Positions 27,037 to 35,587 of a DNA stretch of 64,000 nt are shown here, piece by piece. The notes under the pieces are model-generated. The model searched no databases. It was not told where the DNA came from and worked only from the letters and a program-made list of their open reading frames with translations. This DNA comes from Herbaspirillum autotrophicum (lineage in GTDB: Bacteria; Pseudomonadota; Gammaproteobacteria; Burkholderiales; Burkholderiaceae_D). The DNA is taken from the NCBI RefSeq assembly GCF_001189915.1, contig NZ_LFLS01000027.1, forward strand, positions 20,801 to 84,800, in the 5' to 3' direction. A program made the translations under genes and the position numbers. The first letter of the stretch is position 1. Each line of letters opens with the position of its first letter.

Positions 27037-27684
27037 CTATACCGGATGCTGTTCCGGATATTGCGTCACCACATAAGCGGCAGCTTCGGTATCGGCCGGA
27101 TTGCGATAGGCGTGGGGCTGGTCGGCATCGAAAAAGATGGCATCGCCGGTACCGAGCAATTGTTTGTGGTCGTTGAGCTGAATTTCGAGCGTGCCGGAGG
27201 TGACTACCAGATTTTTCTGGGTGCCGGGCAGGGCGGCGCTGATCTGTTCGGTCGACAAGCCTTGCAACTTGAGTTCATGCAAGACGAAGCGACGTTCGCC
27301 GGGCGGGGTCAGGCTGCGGCTGATGAAACGGTCATTGCCGCTGACCAGACGCGGCGACTCCTGCAGCGGCAGCACCACGAATCCTTGCTGGGCAAAGTTG
27401 CGCAAAAACGCTGCTACCGATACTTGCAAGGCCGAAGCCACGCGTTGCAGTACGCGAATGGTGGGAACGCTGCGTCCCGATTCGATCTGCGCCAGCATGG
27501 CGCGGCTGACGCCGGATTTGCGCGACAGTCCGTCCAGCGACAAGTGACGCAAGGCGCGCAAGCGCGACAGATTGCCGGCCACGATATCCTCGATGTCATT
27601 GCGTGCCGGTGCCGGTACTGCATGCAAATGATGGGCAGCTGCGGGAGCAACGAGGGTGGTAACGGTAGCAGGGGTAGTAGTCAT
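27037..27684 (-). CDS. XRE-family regulator with cupin sensor domain
   Basis: A 215-residue regulator with an N-terminal helix-turn-helix (LSRLRALRHLSLDGLSRKSGVSRAMLAQIESG, quoted in parts) at about residues 38-92. A C-terminal cupin at about 130-210 ends with GDAIFFDADQPHAYRN. This architecture is common in small-molecule regulators of amino-acid or polyamine catabolism. The ATG at 27684 has GGAG 7 bases upstream and lies within a longer frame that starts 6 codons earlier. The neighbours do not reveal its target. It is 190 bases upstream of pilV on the same strand, but a common transcript is not evident. Confidence 0.8.
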   Translation of the reverse strand: MTTTPATVTTLVAPAAAHHLHAVPAPARNDIEDIVAGNLSRLRALRHLSLDGLSRKSGVSRAMLAQIESGRSVPTIRVLQRVASALQVSVAAFLRNFAQQGFVVLPLQESPRLVSGNDRFISRSLTPPGERRFVLHELKLQGLSTEQISAALPGTQKNLVVTSGTLEIQLNDHKQLLGTGDAIFFDADQPHAYRNPADTEAAAYVVTQYPEQHPV

Positions 27685-27795
27685 CCGGAGTCTCCAGTGC
27701 ATCTTGCATCAATACCGGGATGGATTGATGCAATGCAGCTTAGCACCGGCGTTATATTGTCCAGAACGAATAAATACTCACAACCATATGCGGAA

Positions 27796-28395
27796 TCAGA
27801 ATGATGAGTGCGGTTCCAGCAAGAACTGCGCTTCTTCCGGCGTGGTCGCCCGCGCCAGAATCGCGTTGCGATGCGGGAAGCGGCCAAAGCGGGCAACGAT
27901 GGCGTGATGTTGCGCGGCAAAGGTGAGATAGCCGTCGAACAGGGGCTTGTCGGCGGCCGGCGCGTCTTGTTTCAGCTTGCGGAACAATTGCAGCGAATAA
28001 TCCTGGTCGTCGGCATCTTCCGCATGTTCCAGCGGCAGATAGAAAAATACCCGTTGCAGCGGCGGCAGTTGCTGATCAAAACCTTGCGCCAGACCCAGAT
28101 GGCAGCATTGACGTGCCGGCTCGTCGTACGCGAATGCCTGCGGTGTGCCGCGATGAATATTGCGCGGAAACTGATCCAGCAGAATGATCAGCGCCAGCAT
28201 GCCCTCGGGACTCTCGGTCCAGTCCGCCAGCCGGTTGTCGGCGGCACTGTCCGGCAAGGCCCCAAAACGGGTGCGGATCAGGGCGTCGGTGGCTTGATCC
28301 TTGCCCCACCACAGCGGCGCCTGACGCTCTGCCACGGTGCTGTTGTCAGCGGCATCGCCGAACCAGAATTGCAGAATGCTGCGGATATCTTCCAT
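27796..28395 (-). CDS. DUF924-family protein
   Basis: A 199-residue protein with the DUF924 hallmarks: ILQFWFG at the N-terminus, PLWWGKD, then LLDQFPRNIHRGTPQAFAYD, and FGRFPHRN near the end. The family is all-helical and resembles tetratricopeptide folds; its function is not established. It begins one base after the S4-domain gene and is the last member of a compact set of small genes (28.4-30.2 kb) on the minus strand. Confidence 0.88.
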   Translation of the reverse strand: MEDIRSILQFWFGDAADNSTVAERQAPLWWGKDQATDALIRTRFGALPDSAADNRLADWTESPEGMLALIILLDQFPRNIHRGTPQAFAYDEPARQCCHLGLAQGFDQQLPPLQRVFFYLPLEHAEDADDQDYSLQLFRKLKQDAPAADKPLFDGYLTFAAQHHAIVARFGRFPHRNAILARATTPEEAQFLLEPHSSF

Positions 28396-28396
28396 C

Positions 28397-28615
28397 TTAT
28401 TCAGCCACTACCTTGATGCGCACGTCGCCGAGGGTGACGATCTGGCCGGCGGTGATCTTGCAGGTCTTGCGCAATTCCACTTTACCGTTGACCTTGACCT
28501 GGCCGTTGGCTACGATGGCTTTGCCGGCACCGCCGCTGTCGCACAGGCCGTTGAGCTTGAGCAATTGATTGAGTTCGACGAACGGACCTTGCAGCTGAAA
28601 TTCCAGTTGTTGCAT
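28397..28615 (-). CDS. Small S4-domain RNA-binding protein (YbcJ-like)
   Basis: A 72-residue protein that is essentially one S4 RNA-binding domain: FVELNQLLKLNGLCDSGGAGK followed by VNGQVKVNG-type beta strands (here VANGQVKVNGKVELRK). It matches the YbcJ type, whose members bind structured RNA and are linked to ribosome assembly, though the role is not settled. The ATG at 28615 starts 7 bases after the preceding gene; the longer open frame upstream is a shadow of that gene. Confidence 0.85.
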   Translation of the reverse strand: MQQLEFQLQGPFVELNQLLKLNGLCDSGGAGKAIVANGQVKVNGKVELRKTCKITAGQIVTLGDVRIKVVAE

Positions 28616-28622
28616 ATAAACC

Positions 28623-28940
28623 TTAAAGCGATGCGCTGTGCGCGAGAGTGTGTTGGGCCTTGTCGAGCCAGACATCCAGATTGGCCAGTAAATCGTCCTG
28701 GCTGAACGAGCAGCTTTCCTCGGTAAACAAGCTGCCGGCTTCCAGCCGTCCCAGCAAGTCTTCGGCGACATCGGCGTAACGCGCCGGCAAGGCTTCCAGC
28801 AATGTACTTTGGGCGCGCCAGACGGCGCAGAAATTGCTGACGCCGGAGCGGCCCTGACGCAGATCGGCCAGCGCGTCGCGCAATGTCCGCAAACGCGGAT
28901 CGTCCATCAGTGACGCTGGCAAGGCATTGGAATCATGCAT
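28623..28940 (-). CDS. Unknown 105-residue protein
   Basis: I do not recognise this protein. It is acidic and helical by appearance, with Leu-rich segments such as LRTLRDALADLRQG and LLANLDVWLDKAQHTL and two cysteines. No membrane segment or signal peptide is seen. It is likely real because it is packed between genes of the same strand: its ATG overlaps the MAPEG gene's end by 8 bases (ATGCATGA) and the S4-domain gene follows 7 bases later. Confidence 0.6.
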   Translation of the reverse strand: MHDSNALPASLMDDPRLRTLRDALADLRQGRSGVSNFCAVWRAQSTLLEALPARYADVAEDLLGRLEAGSLFTEESCSFSQDDLLANLDVWLDKAQHTLAHSASL

Positions 28941-29316
28941 GGTTGGCCGCCATGATGAAGAGTGCCACGACCGCGCCGTAGCCGACGATCCATGACAGGG
29001 AACGCAGTGACGGCCGGTTGCTGAGGTAGAGAAAGGTGTACAGCAGTCGCGCCGCAATGAACAGCAGCGCCAGATTGTTGATGGTGCTTTGGGTCACGCC
29101 CAGTTGTTGCGCCGTCAGCACGGCCGCCGCAAAGAACGGAAATGCTTCAAAGTGATTGCGGTGCGCATAATCGGCACGGCGTCGCAAGCCGGATTGCTTG
29201 TCGAGCCAGGCGCGCGGTTCGGCATTGTCGAAATCGCGCTTGCCATATTTGGCAACGGCGATGGTCAGTACCGGCAGCAGGCCGGCGATCAAGATGCACC
29301 AGTAGGCAATGGGCAT
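28933..29316 (-). CDS. MAPEG-family membrane protein
   Basis: A 127-residue inner-membrane protein with about four hydrophobic helices. The pattern of the MAPEG family (membrane-associated proteins in eicosanoid and glutathione metabolism) is visible: an Arg/Asn-rich loop RRADYAHRNHFEAFPFF, then AAVLTAQQLG and ARLLYTFLYLSN. Bacterial members have unclear function; glutathione transferase activity is known only for some. It is 8 bases downstream of the zinc metallopeptidase gene and overlaps the next gene. Confidence 0.85.
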   Translation of the reverse strand: MPIAYWCILIAGLLPVLTIAVAKYGKRDFDNAEPRAWLDKQSGLRRRADYAHRNHFEAFPFFAAAVLTAQQLGVTQSTINNLALLFIAARLLYTFLYLSNRPSLRSLSWIVGYGAVVALFIMAANHA

Positions 29317-29324
29317 GCGGACTC

Positions 29325-30203
29325 CTAAAGTGTCTTTGCTTCGAACGTATTGCAGTTGCTGACCTTGCCTTGCGTCAGGCCGCGCTTGAACCAGTTCACG
29401 CGTTGCGCTGACGTGCCGTGGGTAAAGGAGTCCGGCACCACTTGTCCTTGCGCTTGCCGTTGCAGTGCATCATCGCCGATGGCCGAGGCGGCGTTCAAGG
29501 CATCTTCGACGTCACCCTGTTCCAGAATGCTGCGCGCCTCATTGGCATGAAAGGCCCAGACGCCGGCGAAGCAGTCGGCCTGCAATTCCAGCCGGACCGA
29601 CATGGCATTGGCCTGCTTTTCCGACATGTTGCGACGTGCGGCATCGACCTTGTCGGAAATGCCGAGCAAGTGTTGCACGTGATGGCCGACTTCATGCGCG
29701 ATCACATAGGCCTGGGCAAAGTTGCCGGAGACGTGGAAACGTTCCTTCATCAATTGGTAGAAGCTCAGATCGATATAGACTTTCTGGTCACCCGGACAGT
29801 AAAACGGGCCGGTGGCGGTCTGCCCGGTACCGCAGGCAGTCGGTGTGCTGCCGGAAAACAAGACCAGCTTGGGACGGACATAGGTGGCATTGCTGGCGCG
29901 GAACAATTCCGTCCAGGTGTCTTCGGTATCGGCCAGCACGGTCGAGACAAACTTCGCCATCTGATCGTCGGCCGGCGGTTTGTGCGCCTGGGTTTGCGGC
30001 ACCGGCGCCGGTTGGCCGCCGCCACTGAGCATATTGAGTACGGTCAGCGGGTTGACGCCAAGAAAGTAAGAGGCCACCAGCGCAATGGCAATCGTCCCCA
30101 GGCCGAGCGAGCGTCCGCCGAACTGCAAGCCGCCGCCACCACCGCCTCCATCACCACGTCGATCTTCAACGTTGTCGCTTTCGCGGTTGCCTTCCCATTT
30201 CAT
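29325..30203 (-). CDS. ypfJ: YpfJ-type neutral zinc metallopeptidase
   Basis: A 292-residue membrane-anchored protein of the YpfJ family. A glycine-rich N-terminus leads into one transmembrane helix (about 33-55). The zinc motif HEVGHH lies in VIAHEVGHHVQHLLG, followed by ELQADCFAGVWA supplying a third ligand region. The C-terminus has DSFTHGTSAQRVNWF, typical of the family. The ATG at 30203 with AAAGGA upstream starts the conserved MKWEGNRES sequence. Protease activity is inferred from the motif; the physiological substrate is unknown. It leads the small-gene cluster that follows. Confidence 0.9.
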   Translation of the reverse strand: MKWEGNRESDNVEDRRGDGGGGGGGLQFGGRSLGLGTIAIALVASYFLGVNPLTVLNMLSGGGQPAPVPQTQAHKPPADDQMAKFVSTVLADTEDTWTELFRASNATYVRPKLVLFSGSTPTACGTGQTATGPFYCPGDQKVYIDLSFYQLMKERFHVSGNFAQAYVIAHEVGHHVQHLLGISDKVDAARRNMSEKQANAMSVRLELQADCFAGVWAFHANEARSILEQGDVEDALNAASAIGDDALQRQAQGQVVPDSFTHGTSAQRVNWFKRGLTQGKVSNCNTFEAKTL

Positions 30204-30302
30204 GATGTTTCCTTTGCCCGGCTGTAATTCGACTGTAATTCGGCTATAACGCGATAGTGCGATTGTAATGGAGAGCGCCGCCGGCAGCGCATCGCGGTAA
30301 AC

Positions 30303-30339
30303 AAAAACAGCCGCGTCATCCCGGATGACGCGGCTGTTT
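30303..30339 (-). terminator. Strong rho-independent terminator after the SDR gene
   Basis: A nearly continuous inverted repeat with 17-base arms (30305-30321 and 30323-30339, AAACAGCCGCGTCATCC) forms a long stem. On the minus strand it is followed by TTTTTGTTT. It lies 60 bases past the SDR stop and before the metallopeptidase gene. Confidence 0.88.
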
Positions 30340-30399
30340 CGGTGATTGCAGAAAAGGCATGCCGCAAACCATCCTGCGGCCGGCAATGCAATCAGGGGC

Positions 30400-31521
30400 T
30401 TACTTGAAATCCCATTTCATCTGATCACCGATGGTGATATGGCTGGCCGAACGTACGCACAAAGGCAGGTAATCGGTCACCGGCGGCGGCAGCGGAATGC
30501 CTTCGGCCAGCAGATTGTCGTTGCGGAATACGTAATTCAGGCCGGCAAAGCCGCCGTACAGTTTGAGCGCACGCAACAACAGGCGCGCATTGCAATCCGG
30601 AATCCGTTGCCGGATGCGCGGCAGCAGCCGATCCATTTCTTCCACGCTGATGTGTTCGTAAGCAGTGCCGACCGGCGCCACGCCACGGCCTTCGGCCAGT
30701 GCGATGTCGATGTCGTGAAACGACTTGCTCGCTTGCACCCCGGCCGACAGATGGAATACGTCATGCGACAACGCATCCTTGAGCGCCAGTTCGATAATGC
30801 CGCGGGCACACCAGTCAACCGGCACCACGTCGATTTTTTCATCGAGTTCCGTGGTCAGAATGCCAAGCATTTGCCACACCATGAAGACCCAGAAAATGCT
30901 TTGTGACGGACCGCAGCCCAACACCGTGTGGCCCACGATGATGGACGGCCGCACGACCACCAGCGGCAGATCGGGAAAGGTTTCGCGCAGTTTCTTTTCA
31001 CCCATGGCCTTGGAGCGGGTGTACGGCACCAGATGGTCTTCGTCGGCCAGCGGCAGATCGCGCAATTCCGAGACCACGCCATCAATCGCCGCATCATCGC
31101 CGCATGCCATGGCAGTGCCGATATACATGAAGCGCTTGAGTGCCGGCCGGCCATGCATCAATTGCCCGAGGGCAACAGTGCCGTCGACATTGATTTTTTC
31201 CAGCGAAGGGTGATGCGAGAAGGTGGCCAGCGCCGCCGAGTGAATCACGGTCGAGACCTGATCCAGACGCGAGTCTTGTGTCACATTCTCCATTTCGCCG
31301 AGGTCGCCGCACAGAATTTGCGAGACTGTGATTTGTGCCACTTCCTGAGCGCTGGCGCCGAGCAACTTGAGGTTTTCCGCAATGCGTGTCAGTCCCAGTT
31401 CCGGACTGGCAGCGCGTACCAGAAACAGCAGCCGCGCGCCGACGCCGCGCCGAATTGCCTCTACCGCATTGGCCCCGCCCAGAAAACCGGTGGCGCCCGT
31501 CATCAAAATGAAATTATTCAT
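30400..31521 (-). CDS. Extended SDR (male-sterility/thioester-reductase-like) oxidoreductase
   Basis: A 373-residue NAD(P)-dependent extended short-chain dehydrogenase. TGATGFLGG at residues about 8-16 is the Rossmann motif. HSAALATF follows at about 97-104, YTRSKAMGEKKL holds the Tyr-Lys pair, and VVVRPSIIVG is a typical male-sterility-domain strand. This group includes fatty acyl-CoA reductases and carboxylic-acid-reductase termini, so an acyl-thioester substrate is possible but not proven. The ATG at 31521 fits the Rossmann start; a distal start adds 17 unlikely residues. It is divergent from fadE, which may hint at a lipid role, and ends at a strong terminator. Confidence 0.75.
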   Translation of the reverse strand: MNNFILMTGATGFLGGANAVEAIRRGVGARLLFLVRAASPELGLTRIAENLKLLGASAQEVAQITVSQILCGDLGEMENVTQDSRLDQVSTVIHSAALATFSHHPSLEKINVDGTVALGQLMHGRPALKRFMYIGTAMACGDDAAIDGVVSELRDLPLADEDHLVPYTRSKAMGEKKLRETFPDLPLVVVRPSIIVGHTVLGCGPSQSIFWVFMVWQMLGILTTELDEKIDVVPVDWCARGIIELALKDALSHDVFHLSAGVQASKSFHDIDIALAEGRGVAPVGTAYEHISVEEMDRLLPRIRQRIPDCNARLLLRALKLYGGFAGLNYVFRNDNLLAEGIPLPPPVTDYLPLCVRSASHITIGDQMKWDFK

Positions 31522-32058
31522 GTGAAGCTTATGTCTTGCCGTGTTGTGCCTGTTGCTGCATTTGCCTGCCATGCGCGAAGACCGCTGCGGTCCACAACAC
31601 AGGGCAAGACCCCCTTTGATTCACCAAGTCACTGCCGGGTGGGTTCTGGATACCCACGGATTATTTTTGTTTGACCGGGTCGGCTATGGCGTTTGGCTAT
31701 GCCGGCTGATGCCCGACTTGCTATGAAAAATCACCAGCGTTCATCGAATAAATTCTCTGCAACGTAGTGAATTTTCGACTCATGGGCGTAGTAACGGCTG
31801 GTTGCCATCCGTCGTTGACAGCGGCGGTCCGGCCGATGGAAATAAACGCGAGTGAAAGGATCGGAAAGCGGCCGCCGGCAGTTGCCGAAGGTCATCATTC
31901 ATTCCCATCGAGGGGCTTATGTGGGACTATAGATGCGTATTCAGACGTCAATTGGCGATAAAAGTCCGTAACTGGAACGAATGTCATCGTCGCCATGCCG
32001 TGGCACCGTGTTCTTGTGCCCCGGCTTTCTGCAGCAACTTTTGACCAGGAGACTTCAT
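31522..32058. other. Divergent intergenic region between the SDR gene and fadE
   Basis: These 537 bases hold no convincing gene. Two hairpins are visible: GACCGC-T-GCGGTC at 31580-31592, and GTGGGT (31639-31644) with ACCCAC (31652-31657), the latter followed on the plus strand by GGATTATTTTTGTTT. The second looks like a terminator, yet no plus-strand gene precedes it. I did not find a fatty-acid-regulator operator that I could defend. Confidence 0.45.
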
Positions 32059-34533
32059 ATGATTTTATGGCTCGCTTTATTCGTGGCTGGATCACTGGCA
32101 TTGATGATGGCGCGTGCCAGTGCCTGGGGCTGGTTGGCCGGCGGTGCGCTCTGGATTGTCTTGGGCGCGCTGACCGGTGAAGCCAATCTGGTGATCTGTG
32201 TCCTGTTGCTCATCCTGATTTGCATTCCAACCTTGCTTACCGGCATCACATCGTTGCGCCAGACGCTGATGACGCGACCGGCACTCGATCTGTTTCGCAA
32301 GATCCTGCCGCGCATGTCGGCCACCGAACGTGACGCAATCGAAGCCGGGACCATCTGGTGGGATGCCGAACTGTTTTCCGGCAAGCCGGAGTGGAGTCGT
32401 CTGTTGCAGTTGCCAGCCTCAAAATTAAGTGCCGAAGAGCAAGATTTTCTGGATAACGAAGTAGAACAATTGTGTGCCATGGTCAGCGATTGGGACAGCA
32501 CCGTGGTGTGGCAGGATCTGCCGCCGCAGGCCTGGCAGTTCGTCAAAGACAAAGGCTTTCTGGGCATGATCATTCCCAAGCAATATGGCGGCAAGCAATT
32601 TTCCGCGCATATGCATTCGCAGGTGATCATGAAACTGTCATCGCGTTGCTCGGTGGCGGCGATTTCGGTGATGGTGCCCAATTCGCTTGGCCCGGCTGAA
32701 CTGTTGCTGCACTACGGCACCGAAGAACAGAAAAATCACTATCTGCCGCGGCTCGCCAGCGGCGCCGAAATTCCCTGCTTTGCCCTGACCAGCCCGTATG
32801 CCGGGTCGGATGCGGCGGCAATTCCGGATGTCGGCATCGTGTGTAAAGGCATACATGAGGGCCGCGAGACGCTGGGCTTTCGCGTCACTTGGCACAAGCG
32901 TTACATCACGCTGGCGCCGATTGCGACCGTCCTCGGTCTGGCATTTCGCGCGCTGGATCCGGATGGCTTGCTCGGCACCGAGGCCGAACCCGGCATTACC
33001 TGCGCGCTGATTCCGACCAATCATCCCGGCGTCGATACCGGCCGTCGTCACTGGCCGCTCAACGCGGTATTCCAAAATGGCCCGACCACCGGCGAGGATG
33101 TCTTCATTCCGCTGGACTGGGTCATCGGCGGTCAGGCGCAGGTCGGCAAAGGCTGGCGCATGCTGATGGAATGTCTGGCGGCCGGCCGTGCCATTTCCCT
33201 GCCGTCGTCCAGCGTCGGTTTCTCCAAGATGGCAGTACGCGGCACCAGTGCCTATGCTGCCATGCGGCGTCAGTTCAAGATTGCCATCGGCAAGTTCGAA
33301 GGAATCCAGGAAGCACTGGCGCGCATGGGCGGACATCTTTACATGATCGATGCCACGCGGCGGTTATCGGCGGCGGCGGTGGATGCCGGCGAAAAGCCGT
33401 CAGTCATTTCGGCGATCTCGAAATATCACGTGACCGAGCGCGGCCGCCTGATCGTCAACGACGGCATGGACGTCATCGGCGGCAAAGGCATTTGCATGGG
33501 CCCCGGCAATTTTCTGGCGCGGGTGTATCAGCAAATTCCGATTGCGATCACGGTCGAAGGCGCCAACATTCTGACGCGTTCGCTGATCATTTTCGGGCAG
33601 GGCGCGATTCGCTGCCATCCCTATGTCCTCAAGGAAATGGCGGCGGCAGCCGACAGCGATCATGAACGCGCACTGCAAGATTTCGATCAGGTTTTCTTCG
33701 GCCATTTGAAATTCACGGCGGCCAATGTGGCGCGTGCTTTCGTGTATGGCATCAGTGGCTGCCGGCTGGCACCCGGCGCGGCACAGGCAGCGCCCGAAGT
33801 GCAGTTGTATTACCGGGCCGCGACCCGCATGTCGGCGGCATTTGCGCTGCTGACCGATGTGTCGATGTTTGTGTTGGGTGGTTCGCTCAAATTCCGGGAG
33901 CGCATTTCGGGTCGTCTCGGCGACGTGGTGTCGCAGTTGTACCTGATTTCGGCGGCACTCAAACGGTATGAAGATGATGGTCGCCAGCGCGACGACTTGC
34001 CCTATCTGGCGTGGTCGGTACAAGATGCGCTGCACCGGGCGCAAGAAGCGATGATCGACGTGCTCGATAATTTCCCGCAGCGCGGGATTGCCATCGCCTT
34101 GCGGCTGTGGATGTTTCCGCTGGGTTTGTCGTACCGCAAACCATCGGACGCATTGGCCAGCGAAGTGGCGGTGGCGATGCAAACACCCGGACTCAGTCGC
34201 GAGCGTTTGCTGGCCGACGCCTATATCCCCGACGCTGCCGGCGATCCGCTGGCCAGCGGTGAACTGGCCTTCAATTTGCTGCCGCAAGTGCATGCCATTG
34301 AGCAACGTCTCAAGCCGCTGCTGGCCGAGGGGAGTGTGGCCGCGCTGCCGCAAAGCCTGATCGAATTGCTGCGCTGGAGTGTGCAAGCCGCAGCCGCCGG
34401 TCACATCAGCGCCGAGGAACGGCAGGTACTGGACGACTTTGCCCGTCACGGCGACCGCAGTGTTCAGGTCGATGAGTTCGGTCCGGACCTCGGCCGCCGG
34501 GAGGCGTTGGCGCAGGCACAGGCCGGCATTTGA
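32059..34533 (+). CDS. fadE: FadE-type acyl-CoA dehydrogenase
   Basis: An 824-residue flavoprotein of the large FadE class, which performs the first oxidation of acyl-CoA in beta-oxidation. The N-terminus has two hydrophobic helices, typical of the FadE family. The dehydrogenase core has IIPKQYGGKQFSAHMHS, CFALTSPYAGSDA and the catalytic region around ITVEGANILTRSLIIFGQGA. A long C-terminal domain follows. The length matches E. coli FadE (814). The ATG at 32059 has GGAG 7 bases upstream; an earlier in-frame start is not supported. Confidence 0.93.
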   Translation: MILWLALFVAGSLALMMARASAWGWLAGGALWIVLGALTGEANLVICVLLLILICIPTLLTGITSLRQTLMTRPALDLFRKILPRMSATERDAIEAGTIWWDAELFSGKPEWSRLLQLPASKLSAEEQDFLDNEVEQLCAMVSDWDSTVVWQDLPPQAWQFVKDKGFLGMIIPKQYGGKQFSAHMHSQVIMKLSSRCSVAAISVMVPNSLGPAELLLHYGTEEQKNHYLPRLASGAEIPCFALTSPYAGSDAAAIPDVGIVCKGIHEGRETLGFRVTWHKRYITLAPIATVLGLAFRALDPDGLLGTEAEPGITCALIPTNHPGVDTGRRHWPLNAVFQNGPTTGEDVFIPLDWVIGGQAQVGKGWRMLMECLAAGRAISLPSSSVGFSKMAVRGTSAYAAMRRQFKIAIGKFEGIQEALARMGGHLYMIDATRRLSAAAVDAGEKPSVISAISKYHVTERGRLIVNDGMDVIGGKGICMGPGNFLARVYQQIPIAITVEGANILTRSLIIFGQGAIRCHPYVLKEMAAAADSDHERALQDFDQVFFGHLKFTAANVARAFVYGISGCRLAPGAAQAAPEVQLYYRAATRMSAAFALLTDVSMFVLGGSLKFRERISGRLGDVVSQLYLISAALKRYEDDGRQRDDLPYLAWSVQDALHRAQEAMIDVLDNFPQRGIAIALRLWMFPLGLSYRKPSDALASEVAVAMQTPGLSRERLLADAYIPDAAGDPLASGELAFNLLPQVHAIEQRLKPLLAEGSVAALPQSLIELLRWSVQAAAAGHISAEERQVLDDFARHGDRSVQVDEFGPDLGRREALAQAQAGI

Positions 34534-34701
34534 CGGCGGCGCCGCAGGGGCGGTGCTGCCTTGGCGGCCCGCCGGGCGGCATTGGATGCATGCAGATTGA
34601 CAGTGCGTTGCGCCCGCAAGTCTGTTTCGGCGGCGGCAGACAGCGTATACTAGCGCGCGTTATTATTCATTTACGGTGCTTGCCGCACTTCGCTTTTCGC
34701 C

Positions 34702-35001
34702 ATGTCTTCTTCAAATCTCTCGTCGTCTGCCGCTTCCTCCAACAAAGATCTGTCGTTCCGCTGGCTGACCATTCGCCAGGCAACACCGTTTCGTATTGCG
34801 CTGACGCTGGTGATCGGTTTGCTGGCGTTGCTGTCGCTCAATCTGACCACGTTCGGTGGCAGCGAAGTGGCACTGTTGAGCCTGGGCGCGATGGCGCTGA
34901 CCTATCTGCTGGCAGAAGTATTGCTGGTGCTGATCGTTACGCTCGGTCCGTTGCTGGTGTTGCTGTTTTTCATTGCGGACAGTATTTCCCGCTTGTTCTG
35001 A
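34702..35001 (+). CDS. Small membrane protein with two hydrophobic helices
   Basis: A 99-residue protein of unknown family. A Ser-rich cytoplasmic head of about 20 residues precedes two hydrophobic segments (about 30-52 and 57-92, the second long enough for two passes). It ends with IADSISRLF. A hairpin terminator with a T-rich tail follows 110 bases later, supporting a real short transcript. The ATG at 34702 is the only sensible start, though the ribosome-binding site is weak. Confidence 0.6.
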   Translation: MSSSNLSSSAASSNKDLSFRWLTIRQATPFRIALTLVIGLLALLSLNLTTFGGSEVALLSLGAMALTYLLAEVLLVLIVTLGPLLVLLFFIADSISRLF

Positions 35002-35109
35002 ACGGCTGATGTCCTGATTCGCTGATGCTTCATCCGCTGGCCCCGGTATGTTTGCCGGTACCGGTATGCCATCCATGCCTGATGCCATATCGGGCATGTT
35101 GATCTCCAC

Positions 35110-35144
35110 CCCGTGGTCGCCCGGCCACGGGTAATTTGTTTTTC
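35110..35144 (+). terminator. Rho-independent terminator after the small membrane protein gene
   Basis: The stem CCCGTGG (35110-35116) pairs with CCACGGG (35125-35131) around an 8-base loop and is followed by TAATTTGTTTTT. It isolates the upstream gene from the giant surface-protein locus. Confidence 0.7.
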
Positions 35145-35587
35145 ACTGTCCTTTCGCTGTTTTCCTCGTCGTTTCTTCTGCGGTTTCTTCCGTTGTTTCT
35201 GCTGTTGTTCTCCTCCTCCTGTTGTTCTCCGAAAATCGTCTGTCATGACATCGGTTTTGCTGCCGCCCGGTGCTGATGACATTCGTCTTGATGAGAATTT
35301 TCTGAAAAATGTTTTGATGCGCAAGTGCTTGTCAGAAGATGTCAGAAGATGTCAACAGATGTCAGTAATCGTTCGAGAATTTCTATCAGAATCCGCAACT
35401 TCACAAAGATTTGCGCATTGCCACGGGGGGTGCGTCTGAATCGATTGTTAAATCGGATTTACGCAAAGCAGCGCGGCATGGTGATGCCGGCTCGCCGTGC
35501 CGTGTCTGTCATGTTTGTTCTCCATGGCAGGCTGGCATGGCGGCCGCTGCTGGGCGTCAGTCACTGGATAAAAATTCAAAGACCGCC
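35145..35587 (+). other. Upstream region of the giant surface-protein operon
   Basis: No gene is supported here, apart from in-frame codons before the chosen start of the giant protein. The stretch carries pyrimidine-rich sequence at 35150-35230 and the decamer repeats listed separately. I could not pick out a convincing sigma-70 promoter. Confidence 0.45.
35331..35370 (+). repeat. Tandem decamer direct repeats upstream of the giant gene
   Basis: GTCAGAAGAT occurs twice in tandem (35331-35340 and 35341-35350). A diverged copy GTCAACAGAT follows (35351-35360), and then GTCAG begins a partial fourth. The 10-base period places the copies on one face of the helix, 218-257 bases before the chosen start. 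This suits cooperative binding by a regulator, but that is inference. Confidence 0.7.

Noticed and set aside
27037..27684. XRE protein as the antitoxin of a toxin-antitoxin pair
   Set aside because: It carries a cupin sensor domain, and no small toxin-like gene overlaps or adjoins it.
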